From positions 14,391,501 through 14,455,500 of the forward strand of contig NC_091971.1 of the NCBI RefSeq assembly GCF_036711975.1: a stretch of DNA of 64,000 nucleotides, read 5' to 3'. The notes beneath the pieces are model-generated. The model was not told the origin of the DNA. It did not search any database and worked only from the letters and a program-made list of their open reading frames with translations. The position numbers and the translations under genes are program-made. Source of the DNA: Onthophagus taurus. Lineage: Eukaryota; Arthropoda; Insecta; Coleoptera; Scarabaeidae. Below, one piece after another: positions 23,141-32,166 of the stretch. Each line of letters begins with the position of its first letter. The first letter of the stretch is position 1.

Positions 23141-23141
23141 G

Positions 23142-23935
23142 TACAGTGAAGACCGGTTATAACGAGCACTCTCTTTATAACGAGCATGTCTTCTTATTTT
23201 ACAACATATTTTATAACATTATTTTACAAAAAAGTGAATATGAGCTCAAAATGTGTGTTTTGAAAAACCAAAATAGAGAATGCAGAATCGATTATCGATA
23301 CACCAAACTTATTTATAACATCTACAAGACGGTAAAATTGCATGAAAGTACTGACCGAATACCCATTGGATCCAGCTGGATTGGATCCAAAAAGGCATAA
23401 ACATTGATGGCAAATACAGTAATTTGCACTACGTGGACGATATGGTCCTTATTTCGGATAGCCTTGGAGAGATGAAACTGATGCTGAACGACTTACAGGA
23501 GGTGTGTGCCCCTGCAAGAATCGGGCTAAATATCAACAAAAGTTATGACAAATCTAGTTCCCAGCTCTAACATCAACATTGGGGATAATGAGATTGAGAG
23601 AGTCGACAGCTATGTATATTTTGTAACAAACTAATAAACAAACAAATGAGGTTCGTGTATCGAGAGATAATCAAGCAAACTAACTAAATAGAAGCATGAC
23701 ATTCGCATGGGCAGCTTACGGGAAACTTAGAGTTATCTTCAAGAGCGATATTCCTATATATTTGAAAATAAAAAATTTCAATCAATGCCTGCGTGCTCCC
23801 GGTTATGACATATGGCCCCGAAACTTTAACATTAACGGTGCCACTGCCAGGAGGTTCAAAGTAACGCAAAAAAAGATGGAGAGGTCGATGCTGGGTGTAA
23901 CTACCCAGCGCCCATCACTGTATGTATAAGAAAGA
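23142..23935 (+). mobile_element. Pogo-like terminal repeat followed by a LINE reverse-transcriptase fragment
   Basis: Positions 23145-23190 have ACAGTGAAGACCGGTTATAA and a second TTATAACGAGCA, resembling the end of Tigger/pogo elements. From about 23400 a separate relic reads NLHYVDDMVLISDSLGEMK, a reverse-transcriptase catalytic block (YVDD). After frame breaks it continues with AAYGKLRVIFKSDIPIYLK and KMERSMLGVT near 23710-23905. This is the palm-to-thumb part of a non-LTR retrotransposon, 5' and 3' truncated and not functional. Confidence 0.65.
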
Positions 23936-24114
23936 TACTACAAAATATATTGTACTGCCGAGTATTCTGAACATGTCCTTGCCTGTTTTCTACGTCACAA
24001 CATTTAATTCCAGAATCCATTTGTGCTCTAGAGCCAATGAAATTAGAAATTTGTAGATTTCTGGTTCGTTAGATTTAATTTAACTCTGTTTGTGATAACT
24101 GAACGTTTTTTTGT

Positions 24115-24800
24115 TTCATAATGTTCCGTGTCTGTACAAATAATACCAACAGCTTCTGTTATGTGTGTGGAGAATTCACTTCCAAACGACATAAACGTAT
24201 TATTTCGCCTTTAATAGAGAATTTATATTTCCTCAATTTTAAAAATTAAAAATCAAGATAAGGAATGGTCTTCTCGCATTTGCTGCGTACGGTCAAGCGA
24301 TTTGGCGTGATCGAACGGATCATTTGTCTGATTGCTACTTTTGCTACACGAAAACTTTTGGATTCTCCAACAAAAATAAGAACAAGATTAGTTACGCTAG
24401 TGTCTCTTCTGCTACTCGTCCAGTACTTCATTCAGAAGCCTTGCCAGTACCAAGACCTCTAGGTGTTTCGAGTGAAGAATATGCCATTGCAGGAATACAA
24501 GAACAAATTTCCGAGTTATCGACCAGCGATGATGATTATTTACCATTTCAAGAGGACGAACCTCACTTAGTATATCAGTCAGAATGAAATGACCTTATCC
24601 GAGATCTGAATTTGTCAAAATTTCAAGCAGAAATACTAGGATCTAGACTTTAAGGATGGAACTTAGCTCCAGGCACACATATTTCTGTGTATCGTAATCG
24701 CCAAAAAGAACTGTTACAGTATTTCTCAACCAAAGAAGGTCTTTCATTCTGCAATAATGTCGATGACTCGAATGCTAACATTAGGTCATCAACATAACCC
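24115..24800 (+). mobile_element. Relic of a repeat-encoded protein with a SDCYFC motif
   Basis: Three plus-strand blocks in different frames keep a fixed order: CYVCGEFTSKRHKR (24160), then SDCYFCYTKTFGFSNKNKNK and SATRPVLHSEALPVPRP (24324-24460), then DLNLSKFQAEILGSRL and FSTKEGLSFCNNVD (24595-24770). I recall this set from a cysteine-rich protein found many times over in beetle, bug and other invertebrate genomes, taken to be a transposon product, but I cannot name the superfamily. Stops and frameshifts show the copy is dead. Confidence 0.5.
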
Positions 24801-25216
24801 AGAAGACTGGCGTTAAATCGAATTTTGACACTTGGAAATGTCAAATCAAAACAATTGGTTGCCATGGTTACGCACTGCTACTGCTATTTTCTATATCAAA
24901 TAAATGTGTATCTAAATCAAAAAATAAATAAACATTTTCTTATGTAACCGATATTAATATTTATTGTACATAATTCAGAAAAAAATCCTCTTTCAAATTC
25001 CGAAATAAAAAATGGGGTTTTCCATTTAAAAAAAAATTCGATGACGTCATAACTCGTTTAAAAATGGCGGAAAAATGTAAACATACACCAAAAAATTTAA
25101 ATCTTTAGACCCGTTTCAGCGATTTTTTCATACATTGTTTATAATAATTTTATCGAATGTATTGTATGTATTGAAAAACAATATTTCTTTTGAAGGATGA
25201 TACTTTATTTTTAATA

Positions 25217-25536
25217 GGGCCGTTAAGGTCAATCAATTAGAAAGACCGTCTTTCAAAAAATCGCTAATCTAAATGTAAATTTAATTTTTGCAATAATTAA
25301 TGTAAAAGTTTAAAATTCCCCACCCCCGACTCCAGATGACGTTTTAAGTAAGAAGAAAGAAATCACAGACGTTCTATGTTTTTTAGTTAGTTACATGTGG
25401 CGACCTCTGTGTTGTTGTGATATTTTTGAGTCTCACGTTAACCTCCAAACGTAATATCGTCGACTATTTCGTGTTAACAATAGGGCCGTTAAGGTCAATC
25501 GATTAGAAAGACCGTCTTTCAAAAAATCGATAATGT
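25217..25536 (+). repeat. Two tandem copies of the THAP-element terminus; first includes a THAP-promoter copy
   Basis: The motif TAGGGCCGTTAAGGTCAATC followed by a shared ~30 bases ending CTTTCAAAAAATCG occurs at 25217 and again at 25482, same direction. Between them, 25270-25478 closely matches 26300-26540, the region directly 5' of the THAP start codon, including TAAGTAAGAAGAAAGAAATC and ATGTGGCGACCTCTGTGTTG. So a terminus plus THAP 5' region exists as a separate partial copy here. Confidence 0.8.
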
Positions 25537-26265
25537 AATAGTTATTTATGTACCAAGCCGGCAAAGTGATGCTTTATCGAACGAGTCTGAATTTGCGAGG
25601 CGAGTGAGCGAAGCGAGCGAGGCGAGTAAACAGGCGAGTTTACGATACAGAAGGTACCGGGTTCAAATCCAGCTGTTCAACGGCATTTTTTTCAAATTGA
25701 CAGCAATTAGCGGCAGGTAAATGGAAGCTATAAAAGTACTCAAACGGGTGGTGTAATGAGACTCCTTACAGCATCCGATGCTGTAATGAGATTTTAGTAA
25801 CATTTTATGGAACCAGTTCACGTTGGTGACATTGGGTCATTAATTTTTCTAGTTGTCAATGTGACAATTTTTGTCTATGGATGTTTAAACACGTTCTTAG
25901 CATCGAATACAAAGTCCACAATGATGAAGACACATTCAACTCTGAGCAATTTCTCTTATTTTGGGAGGTGTACATCAAAAAATTTTTTTCAGGTGAATAT
26001 ATTTGGTGTTTTGACAGTTTCTAATTGTCAATTCAAAGTTTCTATTTTCAAGTGTTCCGGTGTTACCAACTGCTACATACCTATTTCCCTACATTGCCAA
26101 AATTTACTTTATTTTTGTTAAAAAAAAAGTATAAAAACGCGAATTACAAAAATGTTTTTTAATATACTATTGTCTGCCGCTAAATGCACAGTTTACTAGA
26201 TAGTAGCATAAAGTGTCACTTTACTGCCGCAAATGGATAGCATAAAGTATGGTTTTGCTGCCGGT
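25537..26265. mobile_element. Insertion with imperfect CCGGCA ends, holding a copy of another repeat
   Basis: This block interrupts the THAP-element 5' region between its terminus (25482-25536) and the promoter text that resumes at 26266. Its ends, ACCAAGCCGGCAAAGTGATG and, inverted, GCTGCCGGTTGGC, look like weak terminal repeats. Inside lies a GCGAG-rich run (25596-25640), a tRNA B-box-like GGTTCAAATCC at 25660, and 25795-26075, which is an inverted copy of 30540-30790. Confidence 0.45.
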
Positions 26266-26553
26266 TGGCGATAAATTAAATTAGACGGATTAGTAACGTT
26301 TTCACGTTCGAAAATTGTTTAATTTTTGCAATAATTAATGTAAAACTTTAAAATTCCCCACCCCTGATTCATTGTGACGTTTTAAGTAAGAAGAAAGAAA
26401 TCACAGACGTTCTATGTTTTGTAGTTAGTTACATGTGGCGACCTCTGTGTTGTTATGATATTTTCGAGTCTCGCGTTAACCTCCAAACGCACCCCAAATA
26501 TCAAACGTATAGTATCGTCGACTGTTTACGTGTTAAGAATAAGTAAAGTTAAG

Positions 26554-27526
26554 ATGAGTTTTAGAAATAGTTGCTTTGTGCCAACTTGTGACAGTGATAA
26601 AAATAAAAATCCAAAACTATATTTTGTACCAGTTCCACTAAATGTAGACCGTCGAAAACGATGGTTTGAGGCAGTAGGTTTAGATAAAAATCCCAACATT
26701 ACAACACGTTTTGTCTGCTGTGAACAACACTTTGATGTAAGTTTAAATTATATATTTGTAAATAGGGCCGTTAAGTTTTTTTTTTATTGGCTCATTCGAA
26801 AGTTTTTTAAAATTGATTGACCCCATATTTTTTAATTTTTGATTCTGAGGCTTAGTTTTTCCAAAAAAAAATAATAAAGTTAGAAATTACAGGCCGCGAA
26901 TTCAGTAGCGCGTCACTCAGATTTGAGCGTACGATTGGAGCGTATAAAAATCAATAAAATTCCTGGAGAGAGACAATGCTACGAATCTTATGCGCTAGAA
27001 GAAAACGGGAGAGAAATCACGTCTGTGATTTCTTTCTTCTTACTTAAAACGTCACAATGAATCAGGGGTGGGGAATTTTAAAGTTTTACATTAATTATTG
27101 CAAAAATTAAACAATTTTCGAACGTGAAAATGTTACTAATCCGTCTAATTTAATTTACATTATCGATTTTTTGAAAGACGGTCTTTCTAATCGATTGACC
27201 TTAACGGCCCTATTGATTATCTTATTTAATTATTTTTCTTTTAGTTTAAAAATGACGCTGAAAATTTGATGTTTTTCAAAACATTTAAGGACCAAGGTGA
27301 CTTAAATATTAAGTTACGATTAAAACCAGAAGTTGTACCACATAAGAATTTATCACCGGACGTTATACAGTCCCCGAAACGAACTAAAGTGGAATTAGAA
27401 GAAAGTGATTCTTCTCCTTCTAAAAGTTCAAGCCCATTTACAGCCTCTGATGAGTTGATGGATCTACAAACAAGTACATCTTCTGAAGAGGATGTGAAGA
27501 GGAGAGAAGCTCAAGTGACATTGTAA
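26554..27526 (+). CDS. THAP-domain protein, 154 residues, two exons
   Basis: Exons 26554-26736 and 27245-27526 join in phase 0 (donor GAT|GTAAGT, acceptor TTTTCTTTTAG). The N-terminal ~90 residues are a THAP zinc-binding DNA-binding domain: CFVPTCDSD, then VPVPLNVDRRKRWFEAVG, then FVCCEQHFD, and after the intron KLRLKPEVVPH. The C2CH pattern and the C-terminal VPH are as in the family. A short acidic, serine-rich tail follows (EESDSSPSKSSSPF) and the frame ends at TAA. No transposase domain is attached. The 5' flank is shared with terminal repeats nearby, so the gene is probably derived from, or part of, a THAP-bearing DNA transposon. The open frame in both exons suggests it is young or under selection. 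A host gene cannot be excluded. Confidence 0.75.
26765..27210. mobile_element. MITE with GGGCCGTTAAG ends inside the THAP intron
   Basis: Ends GGGCCGTTAAG and CTTAACGGCCC are perfect inverted repeats with TA on both sides. The right half (27010-27190) is an inverted copy of the THAP 5' region at 26266-26410 plus the terminus seen at 25482. It fills nearly all of the 508-bp intron. It looks like a deletion derivative of the element that carries the THAP frame. Confidence 0.85.
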
Positions 27527-27599
27527 ATGTTATTTACTTTGGTTTCCTCAAGCTTAGGACTTGCAACACAAAAATTCCCTTCTTTCTTCCACAAAAGTA

Positions 27600-28094
27600 C
27601 AGGGTGTCCCAATTTTGTTGTCCACATAGGCTATCTCTGAAACTAAAAGAGATAGAAAAAATGTAGCTTACATGTCATGATCTCGTTTTTCAAGAAAATG
27701 CTAACAAATATATATAGTTTGTTATCAGAAGAAAATAACTTAAAATAACAAATTATTTTAGGTCATAGCCAACTATGGTTTCCATTTAAAAAAATAAAGT
27801 TACTGCTAAAATCTCAAAAATAAAAGATGGGAAAAAAAATTCTATCCACGCCACTGAATTCTTCGTAAAAAGTTGCCCCTATAATGTTTTATTTATAATA
27901 CTCCATCTTTGATAATAAGTGGTTGATAATAAGTCAATTTTTGCCGATAGGGCGAAAACAAAATACGATAGGTGTTCGCAATTTTCGGCATTAGCATTTT
28001 TTCGAAAAACGAGATCATGACATGTGAGCTACTTTTTTTTCTATCTCTTTTAGTTTCGGAGATAGTCTATGCGGACAACGAAATTGGGACACCT
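27600..28094. mobile_element. MITE with ~110-bp terminal inverted repeats (CAGGGTGTCCCAAT)
   Basis: The left arm, CAGGGTGTCCCAATTTTGTT and onward through AAACTAAAAGAGATAG, is mirrored at the right by CTATCTCTTTTAGTTTCGGA through AATTGGGACACCTG. TA flanks both ends. The core has no coding capacity. It is a non-autonomous mariner-like element. Confidence 0.85.
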
Positions 28095-29170
28095 GTACAG
28101 GGTGGTTCAAAAAAGATCTTAGAGGTTCTAAGATTTTGCCTCTAGTAATGGCTGAAGTGGTTATTTTTTTTTACTAGCTCCCATTATTGTTTCAATCAAG
28201 CGATCGACGGTTTTGCAACGGGCTGCTTCATACAGTTTTGATGCTGTGACGCGACCAAAACGAATTTCATGCCAAATTTCATTCTGTACAGGGTGTCCAA
28301 ATTTCGATGGATTTGCAGGGTATCTCAGTTATTATAAAGGATAAAGTTGCGGATTTCGTGAACCTGAGCTTTTTTTTTGTGAAACTTAAAAAACTTTTTG
28401 GCGCGCACCAAATGTTCATAACCCTCTTCGTTTTTAGAAGATTCTATGTAAAACGGTTTATGTTTGCTTCAGAAAAGTTTCTATACCTTGGATTGCTTTT
28501 GTTTGCAGCTTTCTCTTGTTTTATTTCTATTAATTGGTAATCTTTAGAATTACCTTATATTACTAGTTGGTCTTACCGTCTGATTGTCAATAACAAATTT
28601 CGATAATGTAGGTGGCAAAACATATCAAGACAAACCAACAATTTCACACAGCTAGTGTAGATCCATTGAGGATTTTTAGATAAGTTGAGTTAAATCATCA
28701 TATTTTTGGTCTTGCGTTGTACAGGTGGGTTGGGTTGGGTGTTATTACTGGCTATCTCAGATACTATAAGAGATACGAAAAAAGTAGGTGCCATGTCCGG
28801 TCTCTTTTTTCGAGACTAATCCAATCCCGCAAACATCAAACCTCTATCTTCTTTTGTTTTTAAGTTATAGCCAAAAAGTCAAATTTTCGTGATTTTAAAA
28901 AATGCTCATATTCCACTTATTTTTCATTTTCGTTTTAGTTAATTAGAGAAATGGGGTTGATACGTTCTTAAGACACTTTTTTAAGTAGAATATACTGCCG
29001 TTGAAAAATTTTAAACATACTTGATGATTTGAAAGAGCATACTTTTAGTTTTCCAATGATGTATCGCACGCATGATGTATCTGCAGAAAATAAGCGTTAT
29101 TTTTCAATTTTTTTTCGGTTGATCTGCATTTGGGTATATCGCTATCGCTATTTAGTGTTGGAACCACATC
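28095..29170. mobile_element. Cluster of fragments with CAGGGTG-type ends
   Basis: Further end-like motifs appear at 28096 (CAGGGTGGTTCAAAAAAG), 28289 (CAGGGTGTCCAAATTTCGAT) and, less well, 28722. Text after 28740 (GGCTATCTCAGATACTATAA) resembles the arm of the element at 27600. Partners for each end could not be paired with confidence, so these are taken as truncated or overlapping copies. Confidence 0.4.
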
Positions 29171-29174
29171 TTCC

Positions 29175-29745
29175 TGTCAGATTTTCATTAAAAAAATGAA
29201 ACTTTTCTTGGAAACTGTGTATGAGTCTCCACCTGGGATTCCCTAAGACCCAATATCTGCAATTTTGTCGGTTTACGGTTCCACTCAAAGAAAAGGTAGC
29301 TTCGTCTAAAAAAAAACAATATTCGCAAAGATTGTGTCATTATTACACAAAATTTGCATTTGTTCGCAGAATTGCAGTCGACGGTCAAAATCATTATCTA
29401 CTAGTTCTTGAATTAGTGAAATTTTATAAGTATGGAATTTATGTCGGTGTAATACTTTGACTCAAATTTATTTCTAAACCTACTTCACGAGAAGCTGTAT
29501 GAGGATTATCAGCAACTCTTAACAAAATTTCAAGTTGTACATCTTCATCGATTGTGGGACGACCAGATCTTGACAAGTCGCGCACATGCCCATGATCTCG
29601 TATTTAGCAAGAATTTTACCCACCGTGGATCGTGATATTGCTGAGACTTCCACAGTGGTTCTTCTCATATCTCCGTAACCACACATCATGAGGATTTCAA
29701 TTCTATCTTTTTCAGAAAGAGACATTTTTTGGAATATTTCTTGAA
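29175..29745 (-). pseudogene. Mariner-like (DUF4817-type) transposase, N-terminal half
   Basis: The minus strand from 29725 begins MSLSEKDRIEILMMCGYGD, then SRSTVGKILAKYE, then DLSRSGRPTIDEDVQLEIL and NPHTASREVGLEINL in shifted frames. Further on comes RRLQFCEQMQILCNND and SDEATFSLSGTV, the block with the first catalytic aspartate. A short deletion removes part of the helix-turn-helix region, and frameshifts separate the blocks. The second and third catalytic residues are absent. Confidence 0.75.
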
Positions 29746-29787
29746 ATTAACAGTAGAATAAGTACGAAGGCTTTCACGGCCGGTGTG

Positions 29788-29990
29788 AATTAAACTAAAA
29801 TTAGAACTAAAACTAGAACTAACACTAGAAACTTTCGGGTTTTGCCGTGCGTCTTCGAGTTCGAAGTATCACTTCGAACCAGTTTCTGAAGAAGGTTGCA
29901 ACATGGCATCCGAAACGTCAAACCTTTTATTAAAAGACGCACGGCAAAACCCGAAAGTTTCTAGTGTTAGTTCTAATTTTAGTTTAATTA
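29788..29990. repeat. Fold-back repeat with ~60-bp arms
   Basis: The left arm (about 29788-29855) ends GGGTTTTGCCGTGCGTCTT. The right arm (about 29934-29990) begins AAGACGCACGGCAAAACCC and ends AGTTTAATT. The left arm has one extra ACTAAAACTAG-type insertion. The ~78-base loop contains a hammerhead-like motif, described separately. Such paired arms could fold the whole segment into one hairpin in DNA or RNA. Confidence 0.85.
29882..29923 (+). ncRNA. Hammerhead-ribozyme-like motif (candidate)
   Basis: Core boxes are in the right order. Stem I is GTTT (29882-29885). Next comes CTGAAGA (29886-29892, fitting CUGANGA) and a stem II pairing GGTTGC with GCATCC with one U-U mismatch. Then GAAA (29912-29915), a C-G pair leading to the GTC cleavage triplet (29917-29919), and AAAC (29920-29923) closing stem I. 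Stem III is only two pairs with no loop, a form reported as needing dimers in retroelement hammerheads. Penelope-like elements are known to carry such motifs, and a Penelope relic lies at 50520-51543. Activity is untested. Confidence 0.5.
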
Positions 29991-29994
29991 ACAG

Positions 29995-30460
29995 TAGAAT
30001 TATGTATTTTCGAAGTAAATTTGAATGTTCAAAATTACCAAACAACTATTCATTTATTTGTTTGTAAAAATATCATTCAATGTAACCATAGCTATGAACA
30101 AAACCCACTTGGATTATTTCGATAAGTTCATACCATCGCGATAGTTTGAAAGCATTTTCAATTAGTTTTAGCGCCTACTAGAAATTTTTCCAAATCATAT
30201 AAATAATAAAAAAAAATTTTCTTATACAACCTAACTCAAAATTTGCTCTAAGATACTCAAAAAAAAGGATTCTTTCAGATTATCGAATAAAAAATTGGGG
30301 TTGCCATTTAAAAAAATGTTGCCCCCTTTGACACCGAAAATCTACGCCACTAAAAAAAATTTTGTCATAAGAAAAGACGACAAATTTATTATAGTTTTTG
30401 ACACATGAAAAGATTTTTTCAAAAAGAAACTCGTTTTGAAGATATTTCAGGTATTCCAGA
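29995..30460. other. Unassigned AT-rich stretch
   Basis: Nothing coding. Text near 30285-30310 (AATTGGGGTTGCCATTTAAA) resembles fragments near 25005-25030, suggesting shared repeat debris. Confidence 0.3.
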
Positions 30461-30464
30461 CTTT

Positions 30465-30800
30465 TTATTCACCCTGTATAATTAATAATATAAAGATGAA
30501 CCTGGACGTAAATATTGCTAAGGTATGTAGCAGTTGGTAACACCGTAACAATTGAAAATAGAAATTTGAATTGACCTGAAAGAAATGTTTCATGTACACC
30601 TCCCAAAATAAGAGAAATTGCTCAGAGTTCAACGTGTCTTCATCATTGTGGACCTTGTATTTGATGTTAAGAACGTGTTTAAACATTCATGGACAAAAAT
30701 TATCACCTTGACAACTAGACATATTAATGACCCAATATCACCAACTTGAATTGGTTCCATAAAATGTTACTAAAATCTCATTACAGCACCCGTTTTAGTA
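30465..30800 (-). repeat. Inverted copy of the repeat at 25795-26075
   Basis: Read on the minus strand, this matches 25795-26075 over nearly its whole length, for example AATGTTTAAACACGTTCTTA near 30670 and AGGTGTACATG(A/C)AA near 30595. No terminal repeats or coding frame were found. It is a copy of an unnamed dispersed repeat. Confidence 0.75.
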
Positions 30801-31670
30801 CTGTAATTACAGAATTACAAAAAATACATTTTTTACACTCACACCTAGATTTCTTTCCCTCGAAATGTAAAAATTAACTGAAATTAAAACTGTACATAGT
30901 TATTAAAGAAAAATTAAAAAAGTCTAAATTTGTTGTCTAGTGTAATTTTTCTAATCATTTTCTCAACCCATTTTAAGACATTGCAACATAGAATTAATCA
31001 AAAAATTTTAACAAAATCTATTTTTATCGTTCAAAATATACACGAGTCAATGGGGTCATACACGATTTTTTTTTTATTATATTTTCTGAAAGTTTATATA
31101 AAAATATAGTTACCGTTATTTTTTTTTTTTTATTTTCGAACAAAGTCATTGTTAAAAAAATTATTGAAAATTTATATACCCATTTGCGCTTTTAAAATTC
31201 CCGCGTTGATGACGTACGATTCTCACTTTTGCGTCCCCTGCTCCCCGCTCAAATGCGAGAAAGAGATGAACGTCATTTAGGTTGTATTGAAAAGAGATAG
31301 AGTGTTTGTAGGTTATGTTTATTATGTTTTGTTCATGGATATAATAGAGACACTCTATTACATCCATGGTTTTATTTTGACACTGTCACACCGCAAGCGC
31401 TATCTAACGGACAATTTAACTTGTTTTAGGCAGTGCGGTTCCTACGTCACAGAAAAGCCGCGAAATTATTTCGTTTGAATATTTGCTATTTTTCACTTCA
31501 AATTACGTAAAATATAAAATTGATTAAAATATTTCTTTTCCTTTGTGTTCATGCATATACTTGCATATATCGTTTGACATAAAAATTTTCTCTAAATTTA
31601 ATAAGTGTGTATGACCCCATTGCCAGCAGTAATCAAACTGTTTAACATTACAATCGAAAATCCCGCCATA
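30800..31670. other. AT-rich stretch upstream of the Row-like gene
   Basis: No gene. A palindromic spot at about 31329-31365 (TTCATGGATATAATAGAGAC and its near mirror ending ATCCATGG) is visible. The GC-richer part at 31190-31260 includes TGATGACGTACG and could belong to the upstream regulatory region. Confidence 0.35.
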
Positions 31671-31689
31671 ACCTGGTTTGGCGTCACCT

Positions 31690-31870
31690 CAACTGTTCAA
31701 AGATGGCCGCTTAAGCATTCTGAGTAGTTTTGACAGGTTGAAGTTTGTGACTTTTTAAACATTCTAAAAGCCGGAAAATACGAAATTCATAACAGTTTCT
31801 TAACGAAAAAACATAAAACCTATTATGCAGAATTGTTCCGGCAATTGTTGACGACTATTTTACAAACCGT
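31690..31870 (+). promoter_or_regulatory. Candidate promoter and 5' non-coding exon of the Row/POGZ-like gene
   Basis: The segment ends at a good splice donor, CCGT|GTAAGT at 31870/31871, and the first coding exon opens with an acceptor (TTTTATTGTAG) at 32159. AAGATGGCCGC at about 31702 resembles a YY1/Kozak-like initiator motif common in housekeeping promoters. The transcription start was not fixed. Confidence 0.45.
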
Positions 31871-32166
31871 GTAAGTACGCTTTTCGCATTGCTCGTAATG
31901 GTGTTTATCGCACATAACTTAACACCCCGTAACTAGACACGGCACCTAAACATCCTTAAATTCTTTATTTTCCAACAGTTTTTTCGGATATTTACATTCG
32001 ATTTTAACGTAAACTTTAAGTGTGACCTTCAAGGTACACCTTTTAGGATTGTGATTTGAACTTAACGATTTTGAATCATTTAAAAAAGAAAAATATGTTT
32101 ATGTAAATACCGGAAGTTGATTTTTTTTATTTTTCAAAATTGAAATTTTTTTATTGTAGTGTTACA

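Noticed and set aside
25596-25690. A tRNA gene or tRNA-derived SINE, because of GGTTCAAATCC
   Set aside because: Only a B-box-like sequence is present. The flanking bases do not form a good T stem, and no A box or acceptor stem pairs. The GCGAG run is a simple repeat.
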